A stretch of DNA of 64,000 nucleotides from the NCBI RefSeq assembly GCF_008725655.1, contig NZ_VYXP01000005.1, positions 270,209-334,208 on the forward strand, read 5' to 3'. The stretch's first letter is position 1. Every line of letters begins with the position of its first letter. A program made the translations under genes and the position numbers. The notes below the pieces were generated by a model. That model did no database searches, was not told where the DNA came from, and was given only the letters and a program-made list of their open reading frames with translations. This document shows positions 1 through 9,054 of the stretch, one piece after another. This DNA comes from Marinihelvus fidelis (lineage in GTDB: Bacteria; Pseudomonadota; Gammaproteobacteria; Xanthomonadales; SZUA-36).

Positions 1-1882
1 CCTGCAGGTGATCGCCGGAGCGCATCAGGCCATGCAGGGTGTCGATCACCGGCAGGCCGGCGCCGACATTGGTCTCATACAAAAAGCGCCGGAAACCGCG
101 CGCCGCGGTATCACGCAGCTCATGGTAGAAATCCATCGACATGGTGTTGGCCTTCTTGTTGGCGCACACCACGTTGAAGCCGTTCGCCAGCAGGCGCACG
201 TACTGGCTGGCCAGGCCGGCATCCGTACTGCAGTCGACGATGGTCGGGTTCAGCAGGCCGAGTTCCTCGCGGATCTTCAGGATATCGTCCAGCGTGTAGG
301 CCTTGCCCTTGCTCTGCAGGTCGTCTTTCCAGCGGCCCGTGTCGACCTCGTCGGCCGCCGTCAGCAGCAGCTTGCTGTTGGCGATAGCGCGGACCTTCAG
401 CTGCTGGTGGTTCGAGGCCAGCTTGTCACGCTGGCGGTGAATCTGCGCCAGCAGTGCGCCGCCGACATTGCCGCAACCCAGCAGGATCACGTCGATATGG
501 CTCATGTGGCCGAAGAACGCGGTATGGCTGGCGCGGGTCGCGGACACCGCGTCGCGCCGGTCAACGACCAGGGAGATCGCGCGCTCGGTGGAACCCTGGG
601 CGATGACTTCAACGTTCACCCCGGCCGCCGAGTTGGCGGTCAGGAAACGTGCCGCCACGCCACGGTTCTGCTTCATGCCGTCGCCCACCAGCGTCACCAC
701 GGCGCGCTCACGCAGCACCGAGATATCGCTGACCAGGCCATGCAGGCGCTCGAAATGGAATTCCTCGGCCAGTGCCTTGGAGGCCGTGTCGGCCTCGTCG
801 GTACGCACACACAAGGTAATGCTGTACTCCGAAGACGACTGTACGATCAGCAGCACCGAGATGGACTGGCGGGCCAGCGCGCCCATGACGCGGTGGGCCA
901 CGCCGACGCGGCCACGCAGGCCGCTACCGGCGATGGTGATCGAGGCCACGTGGTCCAGCAGCGAAATGCCCCGCACGGCCACGCAGCGCGACGCGCCGGC
1001 ATGGACCACGGTGCCGGGCAGTTCCGGACGGTAGGTATTGCGAATCTCGCAGGGAATGTTGGCGCTGGCCAGCGGCGCCAGGGCCTTGGAACTGATCACG
1101 CCGGCGCCATAGAACGACAGTTCCATGGCTTCGCCGTAGCTGACCTCGTCCAGGACCTGCGCGTTGCCCACAATCGACGGGTCGGCGGAGAAGAAGCCAT
1201 CCACGTCTTTCCATATCTGGCAGCAACGCGCGTCCAGTGCGGCGGCCACGGCGGCGGCCGAGTAATCGGAGCCATTTCGCCCCAGCAACTGGTAGTCGCC
1301 CTGGGCGTTACGGCCATGGAAGCCCGGCAGCACAAGCACACGCAGGTCGTCGGCCATGGCGTCCTTCAGTCGCGGCGCGGCGCGCTCGACATCCACCAGC
1401 GAGTCCAGCCAGCTGTCGTTGGCCGGTGGAATCACCTCGGAATCGGACCAGCGTGCATTCACGCCGGTCAACGCCAGGTACTCGGCCATCAGGCGGCTGC
1501 TCAGGTTTTCGCCGGAGGCCAGGATCTCGGCGCGGCTCTTGTCCGGGCAGTCCCCCAGCAGGCGGATACCCTCCAGGCGTCCAGCCAGGCGTTTTTGCCG
1601 TTCGGCCAGGATGTCGCGCAGGCGGCTGTCGTCGTGTCCGGCGCCGGCCATGCCATCAACCACCGCAGACTCGCGTGAGGCGATGTCGGCCAGGGTCGTA
1701 GAGAAATCATCACCCGCCTGGGCCTGGTTGATCGCGGCGATCAACAGGTCGGTCACACCATAGACGGCGGACAGCACCACGGCCACGGGTTCGTCTTCGG
1801 AAAACTTCCGGATCAGGGCCGCGCTGGCCTCGAATCCGCGGAAGTCCGCCAGTGACGAGCCCCCGAATTTCTGCACCAGCAT
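1..1882 (-). CDS. thrA: Bifunctional aspartokinase / homoserine dehydrogenase (3' end outside window)
   Basis: This enzyme phosphorylates aspartate and, with its second domain, reduces aspartate semialdehyde to homoserine for threonine and methionine synthesis in the cytoplasm. I translated the minus strand by hand: 627 codons are present and the gene leaves the window at base 1. The N-terminus is MLVQKFGGSSLAD, the aspartokinase signature. A middle ACT-type regulatory region follows, and then the dehydrogenase nucleotide-binding motif GCGNVGG. Near the window edge NKKANTMSMD and ETNVGAGLPVID match the homoserine dehydrogenase domain of ThrA. The ATG shares one base with the asnB stop (TAATG), so the two genes are probably translationally coupled. 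The missing part should be the C-terminal dehydrogenase domain. Confidence 0.93.
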   Translation of the reverse strand, partial: MLVQKFGGSSLADFRGFEASAALIRKFSEDEPVAVVLSAVYGVTDLLIAAINQAQAGDDFSTTLADIASRESAVVDGMAGAGHDDSRLRDILAERQKRLAGRLEGIRLLGDCPDKSRAEILASGENLSSRLMAEYLALTGVNARWSDSEVIPPANDSWLDSLVDVERAAPRLKDAMADDLRVLVLPGFHGRNAQGDYQLLGRNGSDYSAAAVAAALDARCCQIWKDVDGFFSADPSIVGNAQVLDEVSYGEAMELSFYGAGVISSKALAPLASANIPCEIRNTYRPELPGTVVHAGASRCVAVRGISLLDHVASITIAGSGLRGRVGVAHRVMGALARQSISVLLIVQSSSEYSITLCVRTDEADTASKALAEEFHFERLHGLVSDISVLRERAVVTLVGDGMKQNRGVAARFLTANSAAGVNVEVIAQGSTERAISLVVDRRDAVSATRASHTAFFGHMSHIDVILLGCGNVGGALLAQIHRQRDKLASNHQQLKVRAIANSKLLLTAADEVDTGRWKDDLQSKGKAYTLDDILKIREELGLLNPTIVDCSTDAGLASQYVRLLANGFNVVCANKKANTMSMDFYHELRDTAARGFRRFLYETNVGAGLPVIDTLHGLMRSGDHLQ

Positions 1883-3546
1883 TAGTAGGCCTCCTTGTGG
1901 ACGGAACGCATGGCGCGACCGCTGGGGTCGGCCATCTCGGCGAAGGACGGGTCCCAGGCCATGGCTTCGGGTGACGAGCAGGCCACCGACTTGCCGCCGG
2001 GCACACACTGCGCCGCAGACGGCAGCGGGAAGTGCTGCTCAAACACCGTGCGGTAGTAATACGCTTCCTTGGTATCCGGCGTGTTGTGCGGGAACCGGCG
2101 CGCGGCGCTGGCCATCTGCGCGTCGCTGACGCGCTCGTTGGCGTTGTCACGCAGGGCGTCGATCCAGCCGTAGCCCACACCATCGGAGAACTGCTCCTTC
2201 TGGCGCCAGGCCACTTCGTGGGGCAGCAGTTCCTCGAACGCCTCGCGCACCACCTGCTTTTCCATGCCGCCCTCGACGATCATCTTGTCGGCCGGGTTGA
2301 TGGACATGGCGTAGTCCATGAAATCGCGGTCCAGGAACGGCACCCGCGCCTCCACGCCCCAGGCGGACATGGCCTTGTTGGCACGCAGGCAGTCATACAT
2401 GTGCAGGCGCGACACCTTGCGCACGGTCTCGGCGTGGAATTCCTCGGCGTCCGGCGCCTTGTGGAAATACAGGTAGCCACCGAAGATCTCGTCGGCGCCC
2501 TCGCCGGACAGCACCATCTTGATGCCCATGGCGCGGATCTTGCGCGCCATCAGGTACATCGGCGTGGCCGCGCGGATGGTGGTCACGTCGTAGGTTTCCA
2601 GGTGCGCGATCACTTCTTCCAGCGCGTCCAGGCCTTCCTGCAGGGTGTAGGTGAAGCCGTGGTGCACGGTGCCGATATGGTCCGCCACCTTCTGCGCGGC
2701 GGCGAGATCCGGCGAACCCTCCAGGCCGACGGCGAAGGAATGCAGCCGCGGCCACCAGGCCGGGCTCTGCTCGTTGTCTTCCACGCGGCGCTCGGCATGG
2801 CGCGCCGCCAACGCGGCAATCACCGAGGAATCCAGCCCGCCGGACAGCAGCACGCCGTAGGGCACGTCGCTCATCAGGTGGCTGCGGACGCTGTCGTCCA
2901 GGGCGCGGAACAACTCGCCGCGGTCGGTTTCGCCTTTGTCCACGGCGTCGTATTCGCGCCAGGCCGGCTCGAAGTACCGCTGCGGTGCGGCTTCACCTTT
3001 CTGCCAGTAATGCCCAGGCGGAAACTCGTGCACCTCTGCACAGACCTCCATCAGCGCCTTCATCTCCGAGGCCACGTAGGTCCTGCCCTGGTCATCGTGG
3101 CCGTAGTAGAGCGGGATGATGCCGATCGGGTCACGGGCGATCAGCCAGTGGTCGTTGTCGGCGTCGAACAGGACAAAAGCGAACATGCCGCGCAGGTCGT
3201 TGAGAAACCCGGCGCCACGGCGCTGGTACAGCGGCAGGATCACTTCACAGTCCGACGCCGTGGTGAAGGCATAGTCGGCCAGTTCACTGGCGCGCAGTTC
3301 CTGGTGATTGTAGATCTCGCCATTCACCGCCAGCGCGCACTCGCCGTCCGCGGACAGCAGCGGCTGGGCGCCGGTATTCACATCGACGATGGCCAGGCGC
3401 TCATGCGCCAGGATCGCGTGCGGGTGGGTGTAACTGCCAGACCAGTCGGGACCGCGATGACGAAGCAACCGGGACTGGCGCAGGGCGGTCTGCCGCAAAG
3501 CGTCATCCGCCTCCTGGACGTCCAGGATGCCGAAAATGGAACACAC
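1882..3546 (-). CDS. asnB: Asparagine synthetase B, glutamine-hydrolysing
   Basis: AsnB makes asparagine from aspartate, ATP and glutamine in the cytoplasm. The 554 residues equal the usual length of the enterobacterial enzyme. The start is GTG followed by a Cys codon (MCSIFGI), so removal of Met exposes the Cys nucleophile of the N-terminal glutaminase domain. RHRGPDWSG and NGEIYNHQELR are class II amidotransferase motifs. LLSGGLDSS is the ATP-pyrophosphatase loop of the synthetase domain, and LSGEGADEIFGGY lies further on. The gene runs into thrA with a one-base overlap. This makes a small aspartate-family operon in which one product consumes aspartate for asparagine and the other for threonine. 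Confidence 0.95.
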   Translation of the reverse strand: MCSIFGILDVQEADDALRQTALRQSRLLRHRGPDWSGSYTHPHAILAHERLAIVDVNTGAQPLLSADGECALAVNGEIYNHQELRASELADYAFTTASDCEVILPLYQRRGAGFLNDLRGMFAFVLFDADNDHWLIARDPIGIIPLYYGHDDQGRTYVASEMKALMEVCAEVHEFPPGHYWQKGEAAPQRYFEPAWREYDAVDKGETDRGELFRALDDSVRSHLMSDVPYGVLLSGGLDSSVIAALAARHAERRVEDNEQSPAWWPRLHSFAVGLEGSPDLAAAQKVADHIGTVHHGFTYTLQEGLDALEEVIAHLETYDVTTIRAATPMYLMARKIRAMGIKMVLSGEGADEIFGGYLYFHKAPDAEEFHAETVRKVSRLHMYDCLRANKAMSAWGVEARVPFLDRDFMDYAMSINPADKMIVEGGMEKQVVREAFEELLPHEVAWRQKEQFSDGVGYGWIDALRDNANERVSDAQMASAARRFPHNTPDTKEAYYYRTVFEQHFPLPSAAQCVPGGKSVACSSPEAMAWDPSFAEMADPSGRAMRSVHKEAY

Positions 3547-3654
3547 TGTTTTTATCTCAACGTTTTAAGAGCACGAACCCCGCATCATAGCGAGGGTTTC
3601 GTACAGGATGAAACACATAATTGCCATATCGATAGAGTGTTTACGTATGCAGAA

Positions 3655-3664
3655 TGTCCGGACA
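3655..3664. promoter_or_regulatory. Perfect 10-bp palindrome upstream of the BrnT-type pair
   Basis: TGTCCGGACA is a perfect palindrome lying about 50 bp before the toxin start, in the 166-bp space between asnB and the toxin gene. Toxin-antitoxin pairs of this type usually bind dyads in their own promoter, so it is a candidate operator. A short palindrome can occur by chance, and I found no convincing -35/-10 pair. Confidence 0.25.
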
Positions 3665-3712
3665 CACCCGACTTGATGCCATAAGGCACACAACGTCATA
3701 ATGTTCTTCAGA

Positions 3713-3994
3713 ATGAAGTCCATCGTATGGAACCCGGACAAGAACGCGCGACTCAAATCCGAACGCGGCGTTTCGTTTGAAGATGTGGTTTTCCATATTC
3801 TCGCGGGCGATGTCCTCGACACATATGAACACCCCAACGCGGAGAAGTATCCGGACCAACAGGTTCACGTAATTGAGATAGAGGAATACGTCTACCTGGT
3901 TCCATTTGTAGAGTCGGAAAACGAGGTGTTCCTGAAAACGATCTTTCCGAGCAGAAAGGCCACGCGAAAATTCAGAGGCAATGAAGATGAGTGA
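3713..3994 (+). CDS. BrnT-family toxin (DUF497-like)
   Basis: This looks like the RNase-type toxin of a type II toxin-antitoxin pair. The start MKSIVWNPDK matches the BrnT opening (W-[DN]-P-x-K), GVSFEDVVFHI matches the next conserved block, and the C-terminus carries IFPSRKATRKF, like the basic end of BrnT. The usual Asn-x-x-Lys-His before Gly-Val-Ser is changed to KSERGVS, so it belongs to a divergent branch. I chose the ATG at 3713 because family members start with MKxxxWxP. An ATG at 3701 would add four residues, and neither has a clear ribosome site. It overlaps the downstream antitoxin by eight bases, so toxin comes first, as in brnTA. Confidence 0.75.
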   Translation: MKSIVWNPDKNARLKSERGVSFEDVVFHILAGDVLDTYEHPNAEKYPDQQVHVIEIEEYVYLVPFVESENEVFLKTIFPSRKATRKFRGNEDE

Positions 3995-4262
3995 CCTGGA
4001 CAATGAAGAACGCGAGATTCTGGAAGCATTCGAATCAGGCTCGCTGAAGCCAAGTGACAACGCGAAGGAAATACAGACACGCCACCAGGCTTATGCTGAA
4101 GCCATGTTGCGCAAGGACGCCCGGATCAACATTCGAATTTCATCACGGGACCTGCGCGGAATTCAAAAGCGTGCGTTGGCGGAAGGTATTCCCTATCAGA
4201 CCCTGATCGCGAGTGTGTTACACAAGTACGTTGAAGGCCGGTTGCGGGAAGCAGCCGACTGA
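3987..4262 (+). CDS. CopG/BrnA-like antitoxin of the BrnT-type pair
   Basis: This is the likely antitoxin of the preceding BrnT-like toxin. The 91-residue protein has an acidic N-terminus (MSDLDNEEREI) and a basic ribbon-helix-helix-like C-terminal half (DARINIRISSRDLRGI, then ALAEGIPYQTLIASVLHKY), the pattern of CopG-type antitoxins. A GAGG at 3975-3978 lies 8 nt before the ATG at 3987 but only 2 nt before the in-frame ATG at 3981, which decides the start. The overlap with the toxin frame argues for co-translation and autoregulation. The family call is secure, but the precise subfamily is inference. Confidence 0.75.
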   Translation: MSDLDNEEREILEAFESGSLKPSDNAKEIQTRHQAYAEAMLRKDARINIRISSRDLRGIQKRALAEGIPYQTLIASVLHKYVEGRLREAAD

Positions 4263-4269
4263 TCCAGGG

Positions 4270-5325
4270 TCAGCGCATTTTCGACTGCAACTTTCTGAGC
4301 GCGTCCGAACCCGGCGATAGCTCCTCGTAGGGAATGTCCTTCAACGGACGCTCCGTGGTGCCGAACAGGTCGTGCATCTCGGGCAGGTCTTCGTTCATGT
4401 ACATCAGGCCGGTCACCACTTCGCCGCGGGAGCGCGCGGTTTCCAGGTACTGCAGCGCGCGGCTGCGATCGGTGGGGTCATAGCCATCCTCGGTACGGCG
4501 CAGCATCACGCGTGAGCCGTCGTGCAGGGTCACGGCTTTCGCCTCGCCCGGGTCGAACTGGGCGTTGATCTCTTCGGCGGGCGGGACGAAGTCCAGTTTC
4601 ACCGCCTCATGCTTGTTCTCGCGGGTGTAGGCGTAGCTCTTGGTTGAGCCTTCGTGGTCGTTGAAGGTCACGCAGGGCGAGACCACGTCGATGATGGCGC
4701 AGCCGCGATGGCGCACACCGGCCTTGATCAGCGGCACCAGCTGGTCGCGGTCGCCGGAAAAACCCCTGGCCACGAACGAGCCGCCCAGCGTGATGGCCGT
4801 GGCCACCGGGTCGATATTCTGCCAGCGGTTTTCGGCGCCTTTCTTGGCGCGGCTGCCGACGTCGGCCGAGGCCGAGAACTGGCCCTTGGTCAGGCCGTAC
4901 ACGCCGTTGTTCTCGATGATGTAGAGCAGGTTGAGGTTGCGGCGCACCACGTGGCCGAACTGGCCGAAGCCAATGGACAGCGAGTCGCCGTCGCCGGACA
5001 CGGCAATCGCCACCATGTCGCGGTTCCCGGCCATGGCGCCGGTGGCCACCGACGGCATGCGCCCGTGCACGGAGTTGAAGCCGTGCGCGCCGGAAATGAA
5101 GTACGCCGGCGTCTTCGATGAGCAGCCGATACCGGACAGCTTGGCCACTTTCTCCGGCGCGATCGACATTTCCCAGAACGCCTGGACAATGGCGGCGGTG
5201 ATGGAATCGTGGCCGCAGCCGGCGCAGAGCGTGGAGAGCACGCCCTCGTAATCGCGGCGGCGCAGGCCGATGTCATTGAGCCGGTCGGACGGCAGGTCGA
5301 TGCGGGGTTTGGCGATGAAGGTCAT
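4270..5325 (-). CDS. korB: 2-oxoacid:ferredoxin oxidoreductase, beta (TPP) subunit
   Basis: The beta subunit binds thiamine diphosphate and an Fe-S cluster in an oxidoreductase that interconverts a 2-oxoacid (probably 2-oxoglutarate) and its acyl-CoA with ferredoxin. CAGCGHDS near residue 30 is the N-terminal Cys motif. GDGDSLSIG followed by IIENNGVYGLT is the TPP/Mg2+ motif (GDG...NN). The open frame extends eight codons further upstream, but MTFIAKPRID at 5325 is the natural start because its ATG overlaps the korA stop as ATGA. The order korA-korB with that overlap means stoichiometric synthesis. Substrate choice (2-oxoglutarate rather than pyruvate) comes from overall likeness to KorB, not from a single residue. 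Confidence 0.88.
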   Translation of the reverse strand: MTFIAKPRIDLPSDRLNDIGLRRRDYEGVLSTLCAGCGHDSITAAIVQAFWEMSIAPEKVAKLSGIGCSSKTPAYFISGAHGFNSVHGRMPSVATGAMAGNRDMVAIAVSGDGDSLSIGFGQFGHVVRRNLNLLYIIENNGVYGLTKGQFSASADVGSRAKKGAENRWQNIDPVATAITLGGSFVARGFSGDRDQLVPLIKAGVRHRGCAIIDVVSPCVTFNDHEGSTKSYAYTRENKHEAVKLDFVPPAEEINAQFDPGEAKAVTLHDGSRVMLRRTEDGYDPTDRSRALQYLETARSRGEVVTGLMYMNEDLPEMHDLFGTTERPLKDIPYEELSPGSDALRKLQSKMR

Positions 5326-7136
5326 GCGGCCACCTCCTTGCCGGCGCAAAATTCGGTGACGGCCTGGATAATGCAGTCACTGGGGATGGGCATGCCGTTG
5401 TAGTGCAGCAGCGGCACCAGCAGGTCGCGCCGGCCGGTCTCGGTTTCGGTCAGCAGCAGCGAACGGAGCTGGGCGTCGCGGTTCTGTTCGACCACGAACA
5501 CGGTGTCGTGCGCTTCCAGGAAGGCCTCCACGTGATCGTTGAACGGGAACGCCTTCACGCGCAGGTAATCCAGGTGGACACCTTGTTCGGCCAGCCGGTC
5601 CAATGCCTCGTTGACCGCGCCGTCGGAAGACCCGTAGGCAATCACACCCAGGCGCGTCGGCTCGGGCGCCTCGCGCAGCACCGGCTGCGGCACCAGCGAC
5701 TTGCCGGTCTCCCACTTCACCAGCAGGCGGTCGACCACGTCCTGGTACTCGTCGGCGTCCTCGGTGTAACCGCCGTAGCGGTTGTGCCCGGAACCGCGCA
5801 CGAAATATGAGCCGCGCGCGTCCTCGCCCGGTAGCGTACGGGCAGTGATTCCGTCGCCGTCGGTGTCCAGGTAGCGGTGGAATTTCTGGATTTCGTCCAG
5901 CTCGGCAGAATGCAGCACCTTGCCGCGGTCGGGCCGCCAGGTGTCGTTCCACTCCAGTTCCGGAATCATCCAGTCGTTCATGCCGATGTCCAGGTCGGAC
6001 AGCACGAACACCGGGGTCTGCAGCCGCTCGGCCAGGTCAAAAGCGTTGACCGCCATCTCGAAGCACTCGCGCGGGTCGGCCGGGAACAGCAAGGGGTGGC
6101 GGGTATCGCCATGCGAGGCATAGGCGCACATCGTCACATCGCACTGCTGGGTGCGTGTCGGCATGCCGGTTGAGGGCCCGACGCGCTGGATGTTGAAGAA
6201 CACCGACGGGATCTCGGCGTAGTAGGCGAAGCCGATGAACTCGCTCATCAGCGAGATGCCCGGCCCGGAGGTGGGCGTGAAGGCGCGCGCGCCCATCCAG
6301 TTGGCGCCCAGCACCATGCCGGCCGCAGCCAGTTCATCCTCGGCCTGGATGATGCAGAAGTTGTTCTGGCCGTCCTCGGTACGGCGAAACATCTTGCAGT
6401 AACGCTCGAAGCCGTCCATCAGCGAGGTCGACGGCGTGATCGGGTACCAGGCACCCACCGTGGCGCCGGCGTAGACACAGCCCAGTGCTGCCGCCGAGTT
6501 GCCGTCGATGAGGATATGGCCGGCGTTGTCGCCCATGGCCTCGGCGCGCACCGGCAGCGGGCAGGTGAAATTGGCCGTCGCGTATTCATAGCCCAGGTTG
6601 ATGGCTTCCAGGTTGCTGTCCACCAGTTTCGGCTTGCTGGCGAAGGTTTCTTCCAGCAGTTGTTTCAGCACCGCGCGGTCGATACCCAGCAGCGCCGAGA
6701 GCACGCCCACGTAGGCGATGTTCTTCATCAGGATGCGCACGCGGGCCTTGTCGAAATGCTCGTTGCACATTCGCGCCAGCGGCACGCCCAGCACGGTGAT
6801 GTCGTCGCGCTCCAGCTGCGAATCGCGCGGCCAGGTGGAGTCGTAGATAAAGAAGCCACCCGGGGCGACCTCGGCCAGGTCTTTCGCGTAGGTCTGCGCG
6901 TTCATCGCCACCATGACATCGACGCGCGCCTCGCGGGCCATGTAGCCGTCGCGGTTGGCGCGGATCTCGTACCAGGTGGGCAGGCCCTGGATGTTCGACG
7001 GGAACATGTTCTTGCCGGTGACCGGGATGCCCATGCGGAACAGCGCCTTCATCAGCATGCCGTTGGCGCTGGCCGAGCCGGTGCCGTTGACGGTGCCGAT
7101 CTTGAGGACGAAATCGTTAATGCGTTCGGTGGTCAT
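5322..7136 (-). CDS. korA: 2-oxoacid:ferredoxin oxidoreductase, fused gamma-alpha subunit
   Basis: This 604-residue protein joins the gamma domain (residues about 1-190: GTVNGTGSASANGMLMKALF, then a Rossmann-like region with MVAMNAQTYAKDL) to the alpha domain (from about 200: GNSAAALGCVYAGATVGAWY, PITPSTSLMD, TSGPGISLMSEFIG). That is the usual KorA architecture in bacteria with a two-subunit enzyme. It pairs with korB through a 4-base ATGA overlap and follows the GltD-like flavoprotein gene by 21 bp. Such enzymes act in the cytoplasm as a ferredoxin-dependent alternative to, or reversal of, the 2-oxoglutarate dehydrogenase step. Confidence 0.88.
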   Translation of the reverse strand: MTTERINDFVLKIGTVNGTGSASANGMLMKALFRMGIPVTGKNMFPSNIQGLPTWYEIRANRDGYMAREARVDVMVAMNAQTYAKDLAEVAPGGFFIYDSTWPRDSQLERDDITVLGVPLARMCNEHFDKARVRILMKNIAYVGVLSALLGIDRAVLKQLLEETFASKPKLVDSNLEAINLGYEYATANFTCPLPVRAEAMGDNAGHILIDGNSAAALGCVYAGATVGAWYPITPSTSLMDGFERYCKMFRRTEDGQNNFCIIQAEDELAAAGMVLGANWMGARAFTPTSGPGISLMSEFIGFAYYAEIPSVFFNIQRVGPSTGMPTRTQQCDVTMCAYASHGDTRHPLLFPADPRECFEMAVNAFDLAERLQTPVFVLSDLDIGMNDWMIPELEWNDTWRPDRGKVLHSAELDEIQKFHRYLDTDGDGITARTLPGEDARGSYFVRGSGHNRYGGYTEDADEYQDVVDRLLVKWETGKSLVPQPVLREAPEPTRLGVIAYGSSDGAVNEALDRLAEQGVHLDYLRVKAFPFNDHVEAFLEAHDTVFVVEQNRDAQLRSLLLTETETGRRDLLVPLLHYNGMPIPSDCIIQAVTEFCAGKEVAA

Positions 7137-7157
7137 GGGGCGTTCTTCCCCGGGCCG

Positions 7158-8960
7158 TCACCCGGTCTTCTTCAGCGGCTCCGCCGTCGGTTCGTGGTCG
7201 CCCGCGCGGGGGAATTTCAGCAGCGACTTCTGCATGTCCCAGGCGGCCGTCGGGCAGCGCTCGGCGCACAGGCCGCAGTGCACGCAGAGGTTTTCGTCCT
7301 TCACCATCACCCGGCCGGTTTGCTTCAGCTCGCCGGACACGTACAGCGGCTGGTCCGGCTCCAGGCGCGGCGCGCGCAGGCTGGCGACCAGCGCCGGCTC
7401 CTCGGCGTCGGGGACAATGGTCAGGCATTCGGTCGGGCAGATATCCAGGCAGGCATCGCATTCGATGCAAAGATCATCGGTGAAGACCGTCTGGATATCG
7501 CAGTTCAGGCAGCGCTCGACTTCCACGGCTACCTGGTCGGGGTTGAAGCCCAGTTCGACCTCGGTGCCCAACGCCCGGAACCGCTCGGCCAGCGGCACAT
7601 GCTCCATCTTGCGGCGGGCCGCCGCGTCAAAACTGTTCGAGTAACTCCACTCGTGCATGCCCATCTTGCGGCTGCCCAGGTTCAGGTGAACTGGGATACG
7701 CTCTTGCAGCGGCTGGCCGGTGCAGTGCAGGTGGATGGAAATGGCGGCCTGGTGGCCGTGCTCGACCGCCCAGATGATGTTTTTCGGCCCGAAGGCCGCG
7801 TCACCACCAAAAAACACGCCATCGCGTGTCGATTGGTGGGTTTTTTCGTCAACCACGGGCACATCCCACTGGTCGAACTCGATGCCCAGGTCACGCTCAA
7901 TCCACGGGAAGGCGTTGTCCTGGCCAATCGCCAGTACAACGTCATCGCAGGGGATGGTCTCCTCGCGCAACACCCGCTGGCCGGTGATGCGGCCGTTCTC
8001 GATGTCGTACTCCATGACCTCGAAAACCATGCCGGTGAGCTTGTCGTCTTCTACCACGAACGCCTTCGGCGAGTGGTTGATGACAATCTCGACGTTCTCT
8101 TCCTCGGCGTCTTCCAGTTCCCAGTCGGACGCCTTGAAGAAGTCGCGCGGCTTGCGCGCCATGACCTTGACGTCGTTCGCGCCCAGGCGCAGCGAGGTGC
8201 GGCAGCAATCCATCGCCGTGTTACCCACGCCGATAATCAGCACGCGCTCGCCGATGGATTCAATATGTCCGAAGGCCACCGACTCAAGCCATTCGATACC
8301 GATGTGGATGTTGGCGTCCGCTTCCTCGCGGCCGGGCAGGTTCAGTTCCTTGCCCTTGGGCGCGCCGGAACCGACAAACACGGCGTCAAAGCCCTCGTCC
8401 AGCAGCGACTGCATGCTCTCGACCCGGGTACCCAGGCGCAGGTCCACGCCCATGTCGACGATGCGGTCGATCTCGTCGTTCAGCACTTCGTGCGGCAGGC
8501 GGAAGCTGGGAATGTTGGAGCGCATCAGGCCGCCGGGCTCATCCAGCGCTTCGAAAATCGTGCAGTCGTAACCCAGTGGCACCAGGTCATTGCAGACGGT
8601 CAGCGAGGCACAACCGGCACCGACCAGCGCGATCTTCTTGCCATTTTTCGGTGGAATGACCGGCATGCGGTCGTCGATATCACCACGATGATCGGCGGCC
8701 ACGCGTTTGAGTCGGCAGATAGCGACCGGCTTCTGGCCGGTGCGGCCACGCCGGCAGGCCGGCTCACACGGCCGGTCGCAGACACGCCCCAGGATGCCCG
8801 GAAAGACATTGCTCTCCCGGTTGACCATGTACGCTTCGGTGAAATTGCCCTGCGCGATCTGGCGGATGTACTCCGGGACATCCGTATGCGCGGGACAGGC
8901 CCACTGGCAGTCGACCACCTTGTGAAAGTAGTCAGGATTCGACGTATCCGTACGTTTCAT
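7158..8960 (-). CDS. GltD-like FAD/NAD(P) oxidoreductase with C-terminal 2x[4Fe-4S] ferredoxin domain
   Basis: The 600-residue protein resembles the glutamate synthase small subunit. An N-terminal Fe-S domain carries CQWACPAHTDVPEYI and CDRPCEPACRRG. A flavin-binding fold starts at about residue 108 (IALVGAGCASLTV, a Cys where most relatives have Pro), and a second nucleotide fold has LIIGVGNTAMD. The C-terminal 130 residues add a ferredoxin-like unit with CIECDACLDICP and CVHCGLCAERCP. It is the first gene of the operon with korAB, so it most likely moves electrons between NAD(P)H and the ferredoxin or oxidoreductase. It is not a glutamate synthase subunit, since no large subunit is nearby. 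An AAAGGG lies a few bases before the ATG. Confidence 0.85.
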   Translation of the reverse strand: MKRTDTSNPDYFHKVVDCQWACPAHTDVPEYIRQIAQGNFTEAYMVNRESNVFPGILGRVCDRPCEPACRRGRTGQKPVAICRLKRVAADHRGDIDDRMPVIPPKNGKKIALVGAGCASLTVCNDLVPLGYDCTIFEALDEPGGLMRSNIPSFRLPHEVLNDEIDRIVDMGVDLRLGTRVESMQSLLDEGFDAVFVGSGAPKGKELNLPGREEADANIHIGIEWLESVAFGHIESIGERVLIIGVGNTAMDCCRTSLRLGANDVKVMARKPRDFFKASDWELEDAEEENVEIVINHSPKAFVVEDDKLTGMVFEVMEYDIENGRITGQRVLREETIPCDDVVLAIGQDNAFPWIERDLGIEFDQWDVPVVDEKTHQSTRDGVFFGGDAAFGPKNIIWAVEHGHQAAISIHLHCTGQPLQERIPVHLNLGSRKMGMHEWSYSNSFDAAARRKMEHVPLAERFRALGTEVELGFNPDQVAVEVERCLNCDIQTVFTDDLCIECDACLDICPTECLTIVPDAEEPALVASLRAPRLEPDQPLYVSGELKQTGRVMVKDENLCVHCGLCAERCPTAAWDMQKSLLKFPRAGDHEPTAEPLKKTG

Positions 8961-9054
8961 CGCCCTTTAGTTCTACCGCTCTCCGCGACCCCTTCAGAGC
9001 CAGAAGGGTTATTGATTCCGGAGAATAACGGTTTTGTCACACTCGCGCATCCCC

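Noticed and set aside
8-1678. 556-residue plus-strand open frame
   Set aside because: Antisense shadow of thrA, whose minus-strand translation shows clear aspartokinase and homoserine dehydrogenase motifs.
2032-3684. 550-residue plus-strand open frame
   Set aside because: Antisense shadow of asnB.
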